Source: an uncultured Caryophanales bacterium (GTDB lineage Bacteria; Bacillota_I; Bacilli_A; RF39; UBA660). From it: DNA of 33,666 nt. Every line of letters starts with the position of its first letter. Positions within the stretch are counted from its first letter, which is position 1. Positions 1 to 7,089 of the stretch are shown one piece after another. A program made the position numbers and the translations under genes. Location: assembly GCA_946408655.1 (NCBI GenBank), contig CAMJTE010000007.1, forward strand, positions 1 to 33,666, given 5' to 3'. Below the pieces are notes generated by a model that ran no database searches, was not told the DNA's origin, and saw only the letters and a list, made by a program, of their open reading frames with translations.

Positions 1-81
1 TGTCACAAATAATTATACTATGTCGATTTTTCCTAGTCGGATGATTTTATCCTGAATATTATAAAGGTTATGTTTAATTAT

Positions 82-109
82 TTGAGATTATAATATATAA
101 TGATATAAT
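82..109 (+). promoter_or_regulatory. Sigma-A-type promoter for the 128-1102 gene
   Basis: A -35 box TTGAGA (82-87) is followed after 16 bases by a perfect TATAAT (104-109), with TG just upstream of the -10 box. The start codon at 128 follows about 12 bases after the expected start site, with a purine-rich GGAAGTGAG as ribosome binding site. Confidence 0.6.
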
Positions 110-127
110 GTTAATGGAAGTGAGATT

Positions 128-1102
128 ATGAAAGTTAGTGAAATAAGAACTGAGTTAAAAAAATACAATAGTAAAGAATTAGAGAACATAATTATTGAGT
201 TATATCAAAGAATTCCTAAGAGAAAAAAAGAGGAACACAATATAGATTTATTAATTAAAGATGCAAATTATAAGAAAAAAGAAAAATTAAAGGAAGAGAA
301 TTTAGGTTTTGATGAATTACAAAAAGAGATGAAGTATTTCTTTTCATGCGTGGATGAAGGATTATATTCTTCACCTAATAATACTATTTCTAAAAGTGAG
401 AGAAGTGGTTATCGTTTTAAAGTTAAGAAATATTATAAAAAACTATGTGAAATAGATGGTAGTTCATCAGATTTTGAATACGCAACTAATTTACTAATAG
501 AACTATATAAAAGGCTTAGTAAGGGTTCTAATTATTTGTTGTTTGCAAACTGGGAAACATTTAGAGCGCTAGGAGTAGAACAAGTAGATTTTTTAGAAGT
601 TATAGTAAAAAGATTGTTATATAAAGAAGTAAATGAAGATAGCTTAAAAAGATGTATTGATGTTCTTAATAATCCTAAGGATCCTTATGGTTGTTGCTAT
701 GATTATTTTTACCGAAGATTTGCTCATTTAATTAAGGATAGTGAGTCGAGAAAGATATCAGTTAAATTATTAAATGATATCATTGTAGAAAATAAATCAA
801 ATTTAAATGGATTAGGTAAGTATGATAGAAAAAGGTATAATATTGAAGAAACTATAAATCATAATATAATATGTTTAATTAATTTATGCTTTGATAATAC
901 TGATTACGATGAAGGTATTAGCTATTTTCATAAAAATTATATAAGAAGTAATTCAGAGGTTAAGGAGTATATATTACTTGAAGAGTTATATGAAAGAGAA
1001 TTATATGAGTATTGGATAAAAGAATATGAGAGTAATAAAAAAATTAAGTATAGAGAATCATTAGTTAGTCAATATAACGAATTAAAAAAGAAATATAAAT
1101 AA
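128..1102 (+). CDS. Hypothetical protein, 324 aa
   Basis: I do not recognise this family. The product is soluble, highly charged and lysine/glutamate rich, with predicted helical character throughout and no signal peptide, membrane segment or obvious catalytic motif. A basic, coiled-coil-prone N-terminal stretch of about 65 residues precedes a more globular region with several Tyr/Trp/Cys residues (for example GCCYDYFYRRF near residue 187). It has its own good promoter and is followed after 37 bases by the ABC exporter, whose ribosome binding site (AGGGGATT) lies in that gap, so the two may be cotranscribed. It is outside the mobile elements and probably belongs to the host chromosome. Coding is well supported by length, promoter and ribosome binding site; function is unknown. 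Confidence 0.75.
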   Translation: MKVSEIRTELKKYNSKELENIIIELYQRIPKRKKEEHNIDLLIKDANYKKKEKLKEENLGFDELQKEMKYFFSCVDEGLYSSPNNTISKSERSGYRFKVKKYYKKLCEIDGSSSDFEYATNLLIELYKRLSKGSNYLLFANWETFRALGVEQVDFLEVIVKRLLYKEVNEDSLKRCIDVLNNPKDPYGCCYDYFYRRFAHLIKDSESRKISVKLLNDIIVENKSNLNGLGKYDRKRYNIEETINHNIICLINLCFDNTDYDEGISYFHKNYIRSNSEVKEYILLEELYERELYEYWIKEYESNKKIKYRESLVSQYNELKKKYK

Positions 1103-1139
1103 AAAGATTTAGTTTAGATTATATAGAAAAGGGGATTAT

Positions 1140-2906
1140 ATGAAGAAGAATAATTTAAAAAAGGTTTTGAAAAAAATATATAAAATATTGGATTATAAAC
1201 AAAAAATCAAATTTTTAATAATTGTATTAATAATGATTGTTTCTGCAATATTAACACAAATGACTCCAAAAGCTATTGGCTGGTTAACGGATGATGTTTT
1301 AAATGTAAACGGGGTGACATTTGAAAAAGTAGTTCCATTTCTTATTATTATTTTAGTTGTTAATGTTTTAAATGAGATTATTAAAATTTTACGAAGAGTA
1401 ATGGTGGAGGATGTTGCAACAAGAACAGAAAAAAGAGCTAGAGGAATGGTTATAAAATCGTTATTAATGGCACCTTTGTCTTATTTTAGAAAAAATATGA
1501 CGGGTAATATTCACGGAAGAATGAATAGATGTTTAGATGGAACTATAAAATTAGAAAAATTATTATTTATGGATTTTGCACCAGCAATATTTAATAGTAT
1601 TGCAGCAATAATAACTATTTTTTTAACACTGCCTGTAACGTTAGCTTTACCTATGTTAATGGTAATTCCTATTGGTGTAATTATCGTTCTTGCTCAAATT
1701 AATAGTCAAAAAGGGATAAGGGTTGATTTGTTAGAAAGTAAATCTAGTATGGATGGGACAATTGTTGAACTAATAAATGGTATTGAAGTTATAAGAATTT
1801 GTGATAGCGTTGATTTTGAAACAAGGAGATTTGATAATAAATCCGAATACTTGAGAAATAAGGAAATGAAACATCATAAGGCTATGGCTTTATACGATTG
1901 TTTAAAATTTATTAATCAAGCGGTATTTACTGTTTTGATAATTGGTTTATCAACATATTTAGCAACCAGAGGTATAATATCAGTTGGGGCTGTTTTGACA
2001 GCTTACCTTTGTTTTAATCAATTAATAAAACCATTAGAAGAATTACATAGAATATTTGATGAAGTGTCAGAATGTACTATACTAGCAGGTGATTTCTTTA
2101 AAATGGTTGAAATTCCAAATGACTTCTCATATTTAGAAACCAAAAGAGAAATAAATAATGTAATAACAGATGAGGTAATTAATATAAAAAATTTAAATTT
2201 TTATTATTCAGAAGATAAGGAAAAATTAGTTTTAAAGGATTTTAGTATTGATATAGAAAAAGGGATGTATCTTGGAATAGCTGGACCATCAGGTTGTGGA
2301 AAATCATCTTTAATAAAATCAATATGTAAATTAGAAAAAGCTGATGGAACCATTGTTTTAGATGATACTAACATAGATAATTTAAATAGAAAAGATATCG
2401 CCAATATAATTGCATTGGTACCTCAAAGTCCTTTCTTAATTGCAGGTACAATTTATGAAAATATCGTTTATGGAATTAATCGAGAAGTGTCTATTGAAGA
2501 AGTAAAAGAAGCAGCAAGAAAGGCATATATTTTAGATTACATTGAATCTCTTCCAGAAAAGTTTAATACAGTTATATCTGAAGGTGGAAATAATTTATCA
2601 GGTGGTCAAAGACAAAGAATAGCTATCGCAAGAATATTCCTTAGAAAACCTAAAATATTAATACTTGATGAGGCAACAAGTGCACTTGATAATACATCAG
2701 AGAAACATATTCAAAGTGAAATAGAAAAATTACAAAAAGAAAATAATACTACAATAATTGCAATTGCCCATAGATTAACTACATTAAAAAATTGTGATAG
2801 AATAATAGTATTAAATAAAGGAAAAATTGAAGAAAGTGGAAAATTTGAAGAATTAGTTGCAAAAGAAGGTATATTTAGTGATATGTATTATGGAAGATTA
2901 AAATAG
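1140..2906 (+). CDS. ABC transporter, fused permease and ATPase (multidrug/lipid exporter type)
   Basis: A half-transporter of 588 residues, the usual size for the MsbA/MdlB/LmrA-like exporter class. The N-terminal region (about 20-310) contains six hydrophobic segments typical of the type IV exporter membrane domain, and the C-terminal ATPase covers about 345-588. The ATPase has Walker A GPSGCGKSS (near residue 382), a Q-loop (VPQSPF), the signature LSGGQRQRIAIAR, Walker B ILILDEATSALD and the switch histidine in AIAHR, so it looks catalytically intact. It would act in the cytoplasmic membrane as a homodimer, or as a heterodimer with a partner not in the window. Substrate cannot be told from sequence. 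It lies 77 bases upstream of the interrupted penicillin-binding protein gene. Confidence 0.93.
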   Translation: MKKNNLKKVLKKIYKILDYKQKIKFLIIVLIMIVSAILTQMTPKAIGWLTDDVLNVNGVTFEKVVPFLIIILVVNVLNEIIKILRRVMVEDVATRTEKRARGMVIKSLLMAPLSYFRKNMTGNIHGRMNRCLDGTIKLEKLLFMDFAPAIFNSIAAIITIFLTLPVTLALPMLMVIPIGVIIVLAQINSQKGIRVDLLESKSSMDGTIVELINGIEVIRICDSVDFETRRFDNKSEYLRNKEMKHHKAMALYDCLKFINQAVFTVLIIGLSTYLATRGIISVGAVLTAYLCFNQLIKPLEELHRIFDEVSECTILAGDFFKMVEIPNDFSYLETKREINNVITDEVINIKNLNFYYSEDKEKLVLKDFSIDIEKGMYLGIAGPSGCGKSSLIKSICKLEKADGTIVLDDTNIDNLNRKDIANIIALVPQSPFLIAGTIYENIVYGINREVSIEEVKEAARKAYILDYIESLPEKFNTVISEGGNNLSGGQRQRIAIARIFLRKPKILILDEATSALDNTSEKHIQSEIEKLQKENNTTIIAIAHRLTTLKNCDRIIVLNKGKIEESGKFEELVAKEGIFSDMYYGRLK

Positions 2907-2982
2907 TAGTTGCAATCATTTTTAGTAAATAATAATCTTTGTATTATAAAATAATTAAAACATATAATTAAGTGGTGATTAT

Positions 2983-4086
2983 ATGTTTTTTCGTGATATT
3001 CATACTAGAATTAGGATTATATTAATTTCAATCATTTTCTTGTTTTTTCTTATAGTATTTAAAGTGTTCTATATACAAGTAATTAGTTATAATAAATTAA
3101 ATTCTAAGGCAAAAGGAGTATGGAGTCGTAATTTACCATTAGAGGCAAAACGTGGTAATATTTATGATAATGAAGGAGTACTTCTTGCAGGTAATATTAC
3201 TACAACATCTTTAGTATTAATTCCTAATCAAATTAAAAATAAGAAAGATACTGCTAGTAAACTTGCTAGTATTTTAAATGTTAGTGAAAAAGAGATGATG
3301 GCTCATGTATCTAAGAAAACATCGATTGAAAGAGTTCATCCTGAAGGAAGAAGATTGTCTTACGAAATAGCAGATAAGATAAATGGACTAAAATTACCGG
3401 GGGTATATTTAGTAAAAGAAGCGAAAAGATATTACCCGTATGAGAACTGGTTATCTCATACTTTAGGTTATGTAGGAATAGATAATCAAGGACTTGGTGG
3501 ATTAGAACTTACTTATGATAAATATTTAACAGGCAGTAACGGGGCAATTAAGTACTTTTCAGATGCTAAAGGTAAAACATTATCTTTAGCGCAAACTTAT
3601 GAAAAACCACAAGATGGTATGAATATGACGTTAACTATAAATTATGAAATACAGGAAGCTTTAGAAAGAGAATTAGATAATGCAGTATCAATGTATTCAC
3701 CTGATCACGCTATAGGAATAGTAATGAATCCTAATAATGGTGAAATACTTGCTTTATCATCAAGACCTAACTTTGATTCTAATAATTATACAAAGTATTC
3801 TATGGAAGAGATTAATAGAAACTTACCTGTATGGATGACATATGAACCAGGATCAACTTTCAAAATAATTACTCTTGCAACTTCTTTAGAAGAAAAAGCA
3901 GTAGATTTAGAAAAAGATCATTTTAATGATACAGGTTCTATTACTGTAGAAGGAGCACACCTACATTGTTGGCGCCACGGAGGGCATGGAGACCAAACAT
4001 ATTTAGAAGTAGTTGAGAATTCTTGTAATCTTGGAATAAATACAGGAACATATTTGAATATGAAGAAAAACTTGCAAATAACATAA
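2983..4086 (+). CDS. spoVD: SpoVD/FtsI-like penicillin-binding protein, piece 1 of 4 (gene interrupted by element 1)
   Basis: Codons 1-349 are genuine: a short cytoplasmic tail, one membrane segment (about 10-33), the dimerisation domain (WSRNLPLEAKRGNIYD near 47) and the first half of the transpeptidase domain with the nucleophile motif STFK (Ser291-Lys294) inside NRNLPVWMTYEPGSTFK. The SxN motif is Ser347-Cys348-Asn349, and the Asn codon (4027-4029) is exactly where element 1 enters. After it the frame reads 18 unrelated residues from the element and stops at 4084-4086. The product as it stands lacks the KTG motif and cannot be an active transpeptidase. Family role: septal or spore-cortex peptidoglycan cross-linking at the outer face of the membrane. 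Resemblance to Bacillus SpoVD is strong, including the single PASTA domain in piece 4, but a vegetative division PBP cannot be excluded. Ribosome binding site GTGGTG. Confidence 0.9.
   Translation: MFFRDIHTRIRIILISIIFLFFLIVFKVFYIQVISYNKLNSKAKGVWSRNLPLEAKRGNIYDNEGVLLAGNITTTSLVLIPNQIKNKKDTASKLASILNVSEKEMMAHVSKKTSIERVHPEGRRLSYEIADKINGLKLPGVYLVKEAKRYYPYENWLSHTLGYVGIDNQGLGGLELTYDKYLTGSNGAIKYFSDAKGKTLSLAQTYEKPQDGMNMTLTINYEIQEALERELDNAVSMYSPDHAIGIVMNPNNGEILALSSRPNFDSNNYTKYSMEEINRNLPVWMTYEPGSTFKIITLATSLEEKAVDLEKDHFNDTGSITVEGAHLHCWRHGGHGDQTYLEVVENSCNLGINTGTYLNMKKNLQIT
4021..4040 (+). other. attL of element 1
   Basis: Left junction where the SpoVD reading frame gives way to element sequence. The bases AATC (4027-4030) are shared with the right junction (8700-8703). 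To the left is host sequence coding ENSC; to the right the element arm begins TTGGAATAAATACAGG. Joining host left and host right gives TCTTGTAATCCAGGATTT, coding SCNPGF, exactly as in SpoVD proteins. The rebuilt attP centre CCGAGAATCTTGG is an imperfect palindrome, as expected for a serine integrase site. Confidence 0.8.
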
Positions 4087-4160
4087 ATTATACAACCAAA
4101 TTAGAGGTTTGTTCTACATACAATTTAATATACGATGGAGTACAATATTCAAATAATGAA

Positions 4161-4955
4161 GTGATTGATATGTCTGATGTTAATGTTATTTCTAGTGTTG
4201 ATAAAGAAGCATCAGAAAGAAAAACTAAATTATTAAATGTAGATACAAGTTGCTATGAAGATATAATATTCAATAAAAAAGAAATAGCAATAAAATTGCT
4301 AGATAAATTTGATAAACAAATTTTAAATATTAGTGATAATATTAAAAGAAACTATTTAATAAGAAATGTTGCTTATAAATTAGATAAAAAGATAATTGAA
4401 GTACAAGTTAATCAATCAAATGTTTTAATCTCTTTATATAAAAATATAAAGCAATTTGATTATGATGATAAATTATTAATTAGAAAAGGATACGAAAAGG
4501 CTAGTTTATGTTATTTCACTAAAATAGATAAATTAGAAAATTTAAATTATGTAATTGAGATAATTAAAAATTATTATTCATATATATCAGAAACTAATAT
4601 TGATCCAATAGATAACTTATTTAATACTTTATCATTTAAAATTAATTCTATTAATACAAATGTTACTTCTCATACTACTAATAAAGGGTTAATGTTTAAA
4701 AATAGAAGAAACTTTACTATTTTATCTAAAAAGAAATATGGTATTTATATTAGATTATTAGATGTTGAAGATAACAATAATATTCTTAATATAGTAGGTA
4801 GAACTAGTTATGAACCTCTATGTAAATATTTTAAAGTATTAAAAGAAGAAGATATAGATATTATAATGCCATATATAATAAAGAGTTATGAAATATCAAA
4901 ATATAATCCAATAGATTTAAAACATAATTTTATTGAATTATATTATTATGAATAA
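4161..4955 (+). CDS. Protein with two DUF5655-like repeats, 5'-truncated at the element end
   Basis: The frame is open from 4029, directly at the attachment site, to 4955, but has no ATG, GTG or TTG before GTG 4161 (ATG 4170 is an alternative). Residues about 45-140 and 165-260 form two similar units that resemble the DUF5655 domain found at the C-terminus of predicted restriction- or transport-related proteins of COG3586: a helix, a central 'Y-x-(7-10)-F/I' strand, then a final helix ending IIKNYY or IIKSYE. The codons upstream of 4161 look protein-like too, and the circular form meets a TAG stop just before the att core, so I infer that the N-terminal part of a longer ancestral gene was lost at the element boundary. 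Ribosome binding site is weak. It may be a remnant rather than a working gene. Confidence 0.5.
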   Translation: MIDMSDVNVISSVDKEASERKTKLLNVDTSCYEDIIFNKKEIAIKLLDKFDKQILNISDNIKRNYLIRNVAYKLDKKIIEVQVNQSNVLISLYKNIKQFDYDDKLLIRKGYEKASLCYFTKIDKLENLNYVIEIIKNYYSYISETNIDPIDNLFNTLSFKINSINTNVTSHTTNKGLMFKNRRNFTILSKKKYGIYIRLLDVEDNNNILNIVGRTSYEPLCKYFKVLKEEDIDIIMPYIIKSYEISKYNPIDLKHNFIELYYYE

Positions 4956-4960
4956 TATAT

Positions 4961-5006
4961 GTTATTTTTAAAATTAAAATATTAATAAAATAATTAAAAA
5001 AGTAAC
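4961..5006 (+). terminator. 46-base AT-rich hairpin shared with element 2
   Basis: Begins GTTATTTTTAAAATTA and ends TTAAAAAAGTAAC, so the ends pair (GTTATTTTT with AAAAAGTAAC, one G-T pair). It follows the stop of the DUF5655-like gene by 5 bases. A segment of the same length and nearly the same sequence lies at 9011-9056 in element 2, also just after the first stop codon inside the left end. Likely a bidirectional terminator of the circular form. Confidence 0.55.
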
Positions 5007-5015
5007 AGAAATAAG

Positions 5016-5024
5016 TGATATAAT
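5016..5024 (+). promoter_or_regulatory. Extended -10 promoter for the ASCH gene
   Basis: TGATATAAT: TATAAT at 5019-5024 with the extended TG motif at 5016-5017. No good -35 box is visible. The ASCH gene starts 26 bases downstream. Confidence 0.4.
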
Positions 5025-5050
5025 AATATTGTATAGATGGAGGCTTATTA

Positions 5051-5476
5051 ATGAAGGTTATTAGTATTAAAGAACCATTTGCTACTTTAATTAGAAATGG
5101 TGATAAAAGAGTTGAAACTAGAAGTTGGAAAACGAACTACAGAGGGGAATTATTTATACATGCAAGTGGTAAAAGTTTAGCTAAAGAGTTTTTAAATAAT
5201 GATTATGTTATTAATTTAATTGATGGAATAGATATGAATTATGGTAATATAATTTGTAGAGGAAATTTAGTTGATTGTGTTTATATGGATGAATCATTTT
5301 TAAATGCAATAAAGGAAGATGAAAAAGAATATAACTTAGGATTATATGAAATTGGTAGATATGCTTGGATTTTTGAAGATGTTGAGCCAATATATCCTAT
5401 ACCTGTGAAAGGTCAATTAAATATATGGAATTATGATGGTGAATATGAAATTATGAATACTAAAAAACATCGCTAG
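5051..5476 (+). CDS. ASCH domain protein, 141 aa
   Basis: A single ASCH (PUA-related beta-barrel) domain spans nearly the whole protein. It starts with the family's opening pattern, IKEPFATLIRNGDKRVETRSW (residues about 6-26), followed by RGELFIHAS, a central acidic stretch, and the closing YAWIFEDVEPIYPIPVKGQ. ASCH domains bind RNA or modified nucleosides; one branch (YqfB) hydrolyses N4-acetylcytidine. Here the K-R-V-E-T-R cluster is the candidate active or binding surface. The start ATG follows TGGAGG at 5038-5043. It is the first of three cargo genes in element 1; ASCH plus GNAT pairing recurs in element 2, suggesting a shared theme of acylated or otherwise modified nucleosides. The substrate is not predictable. 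Confidence 0.85.
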   Translation: MKVISIKEPFATLIRNGDKRVETRSWKTNYRGELFIHASGKSLAKEFLNNDYVINLIDGIDMNYGNIICRGNLVDCVYMDESFLNAIKEDEKEYNLGLYEIGRYAWIFEDVEPIYPIPVKGQLNIWNYDGEYEIMNTKKHR

Positions 5477-5479
5477 ATT

Positions 5480-5508
5480 TTGACATAATAGTTGTCATGT
5501 GCTAGAAT
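5480..5508 (+). promoter_or_regulatory. Promoter with internal inverted repeat, upstream of the GNAT gene
   Basis: TTGACA (5480-5485), 17-base spacer, TAGAAT (5503-5508). The -35 box and spacer contain TGACA-7-TGTCA (5481-5497), a dyad that could be a repressor site. The GNAT start codon lies 26 bases after the -10 box, behind AGGGGG. Confidence 0.6.
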
Positions 5509-5534
5509 AATCATTGATTTAGGGGGAATTATAT

Positions 5535-6134
5535 ATGATAAAATTAAAGAGAACTGGCACACAAGAAGAATTCGATAAGGGAGTAGAAGCATTAACTTCA
5601 ATATTTATTGAAGAATATCCTTATTATTCAACATGGATAATTAATCACTTGGATCAATTTAAAAATGGTGAAAAACAAATTTTATCCATTAATAACGAAA
5701 ATGAATTACTAGGTTATTTAATGATACATTTTTGCACAGATAAAATTGTAAAAATTAATGGTATTTATGTTTTTGAAAATAATAAGGGAAAAGGAATTGC
5801 AACTTTGGCTATAAACGAATTGGCTAGATTATTACAAAAAATGGATGTACAATTAATATTTGTTCAAACAAGATTAGATAATAATGCTGTTGTTCATTTA
5901 TTTGATAAAACTGGGTATAACCTAATTGGCAAGAATTTTCATCCTGTTGAATTAAAAGAAAATTGGGTTGCATGTAATAATGTTTCATCATTAGAATTTG
6001 ATGATCAAAAAGTCGCATTAGAAATATATGATGGATTTACTCCTCTTTCTGAGCAAGAAGTTCAAGAACTAAGAAATGAGCACAAAGATGGAAATTTAGT
6101 TTTAAAAAAGAAAATTAAGAAAATAGGTGATTAA
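5535..6134 (+). CDS. GNAT-family N-acetyltransferase, 199 aa
   Basis: GNAT fold: the acetyl-CoA pyrophosphate-binding loop is NNKGKGIATLAINEL (about residues 83-97), preceded by the central strand KINGIYVF and followed by a late strand LIFVQTRLDNNAVVHLFDKTGYNLIG, the usual end of the domain. A C-terminal extension of about 55 residues (150-199) is acidic and then basic and is not part of the standard domain. It would transfer acetyl from acetyl-CoA to an amine of unknown identity. It has its own promoter and is followed after one base by the amidotransferase gene, so those two are translationally close. Small-molecule or antibiotic acetylation is possible; protein or RNA substrates cannot be ruled out. 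Confidence 0.85.
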   Translation: MIKLKRTGTQEEFDKGVEALTSIFIEEYPYYSTWIINHLDQFKNGEKQILSINNENELLGYLMIHFCTDKIVKINGIYVFENNKGKGIATLAINELARLLQKMDVQLIFVQTRLDNNAVVHLFDKTGYNLIGKNFHPVELKENWVACNNVSSLEFDDQKVALEIYDGFTPLSEQEVQELRNEHKDGNLVLKKKIKKIGD

Positions 6135-6135
6135 T

Positions 6136-6846
6136 TTGAATAAAAAACCAATAATTGGAATTGTTGGAAAACCACAGTGTGATGATGTTATCTGGAATAA
6201 AATATGTATTAGTAATGAAATTAAAGATGCAATTAATAAAAATGGTGGAGTTGCTATTGGAATAATTCCTCAAAGCAAAATAAAACAAATAAAAGAAGGG
6301 AAACCATTTTCTTATCAAAATTATTATTTAGATGAGAAATCATTAAGTGATTTGTTTTCAACTATTGATTTATGCGATGGTATTATATTAGAAGGTGGAA
6401 TTACAATTTGTGATTATGAACAAGAGATTGCCAAATATTGCATAGAAAAAAATATTCCTTTATTAGGAATATGTTGTGGATGTATTAATATGGCTCTAGC
6501 AACAGGTGGAAGTATTTCATTGGAAAACTATGATTATTTAAAAGAAAAACATTTTAGTTTGTTAAATATGGAAATGCATGATGTAATTATTGACAAAGAT
6601 TCTAAACTTTATTCAATGATTAAAAAAGATAAATTTATTGTTAATAGTATTCATAAATGTAAAATAGATAATCCGGGTGCTTATTCAATAAAAGGACTTG
6701 CCAATGATAATATTATAGAATTACTTGAGTTAGATGGAAAAGGATTTAATATTGGCGTTCAATGGCATCCAGAATTTATAACTGATAAAGAAGAAGAAAA
6801 TCAGATATTTAAAAAATTTATTGATTATATAATTAAAAGTAATTAA
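6136..6846 (+). CDS. Class I glutamine amidotransferase / gamma-glutamyl hydrolase family protein (peptidase C26-like)
   Basis: The start is probably TTG 6136, five bases after AGGTGA; GTG 6127 is possible but lacks a ribosome binding site. The fold is that of PuuD-like gamma-glutamyl hydrolases: N-terminal PIIGIVG, the strand GIILEGG, the nucleophile elbow GICCGCINMALATGG (Cys at about residue 113) and the C-terminal His-Glu pair in VQWHPE (about 220-225). The usual R/Y and Q around the nucleophile (GICRGxQ) are replaced by Cys and Ile, giving an unusual three-cysteine elbow. About 236 residues, normal for the family. Role unknown: it could hydrolyse a gamma-glutamyl or similar amide, perhaps acting on the same compound as the neighbouring GNAT. 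Confidence 0.8.
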   Translation: MNKKPIIGIVGKPQCDDVIWNKICISNEIKDAINKNGGVAIGIIPQSKIKQIKEGKPFSYQNYYLDEKSLSDLFSTIDLCDGIILEGGITICDYEQEIAKYCIEKNIPLLGICCGCINMALATGGSISLENYDYLKEKHFSLLNMEMHDVIIDKDSKLYSMIKKDKFIVNSIHKCKIDNPGAYSIKGLANDNIIELLELDGKGFNIGVQWHPEFITDKEEENQIFKKFIDYIIKSN

Positions 6847-6868
6847 TTATTTTAATATTTATATTATA

Positions 6869-6896
6869 AAGATGATTTTAGTGAATCATCTTTTTT
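6869..6896 (+). terminator. Intrinsic terminator after the element 1 cargo genes
   Basis: Perfect 9-base stem AAGATGATT / AATCATCTT, 6-base loop, followed by six T residues. It separates the cargo genes from the recombination module. Confidence 0.85.
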
Positions 6897-6951
6897 AATT
6901 TATATATACATAAATATAAAATTAATTAATAAAATTAAATTGGAGGTATAT

Positions 6952-7089
6952 ATGAAAAAAATAATAAAAGAATTAAAATTAATAATTAATAAAGAATTAT
7001 ATCAAAAAGGTAAAATTACATTTGAAGAATTTAAATTAGCAAATGAAAGAATAATGAAAGAGAAAGAAAATGAATATTGTAAAAACTAG
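6952..7089 (+). CDS. 45-aa SHOCT-like protein before the element 1 recombinase
   Basis: Strong ribosome binding site TGGAGGT eight bases upstream of ATG. The product is helical and basic; its core ELYQKGKITFEEFKLANERI resembles SHOCT-type short helical modules (length-Y-x-x-G-x-I-T-x-x-E-F). It overlaps the recombinase start by 20 bases, so translation is probably coupled. All three elements here carry one small ORF directly before the recombinase, which makes a role in controlling recombination direction or expression plausible, but that is inference. Confidence 0.65.
   Translation: MKKIIKELKLIINKELYQKGKITFEEFKLANERIMKEKENEYCKN

Noticed and set aside
2941-2968. Sigma-E-like promoter (GTATTAT, 13 bases, CATATAAT) before spoVD
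   Set aside because: The expected start site would fall within the ribosome binding site, leaving almost no leader; in such AT-rich DNA the match is easily due to chance.
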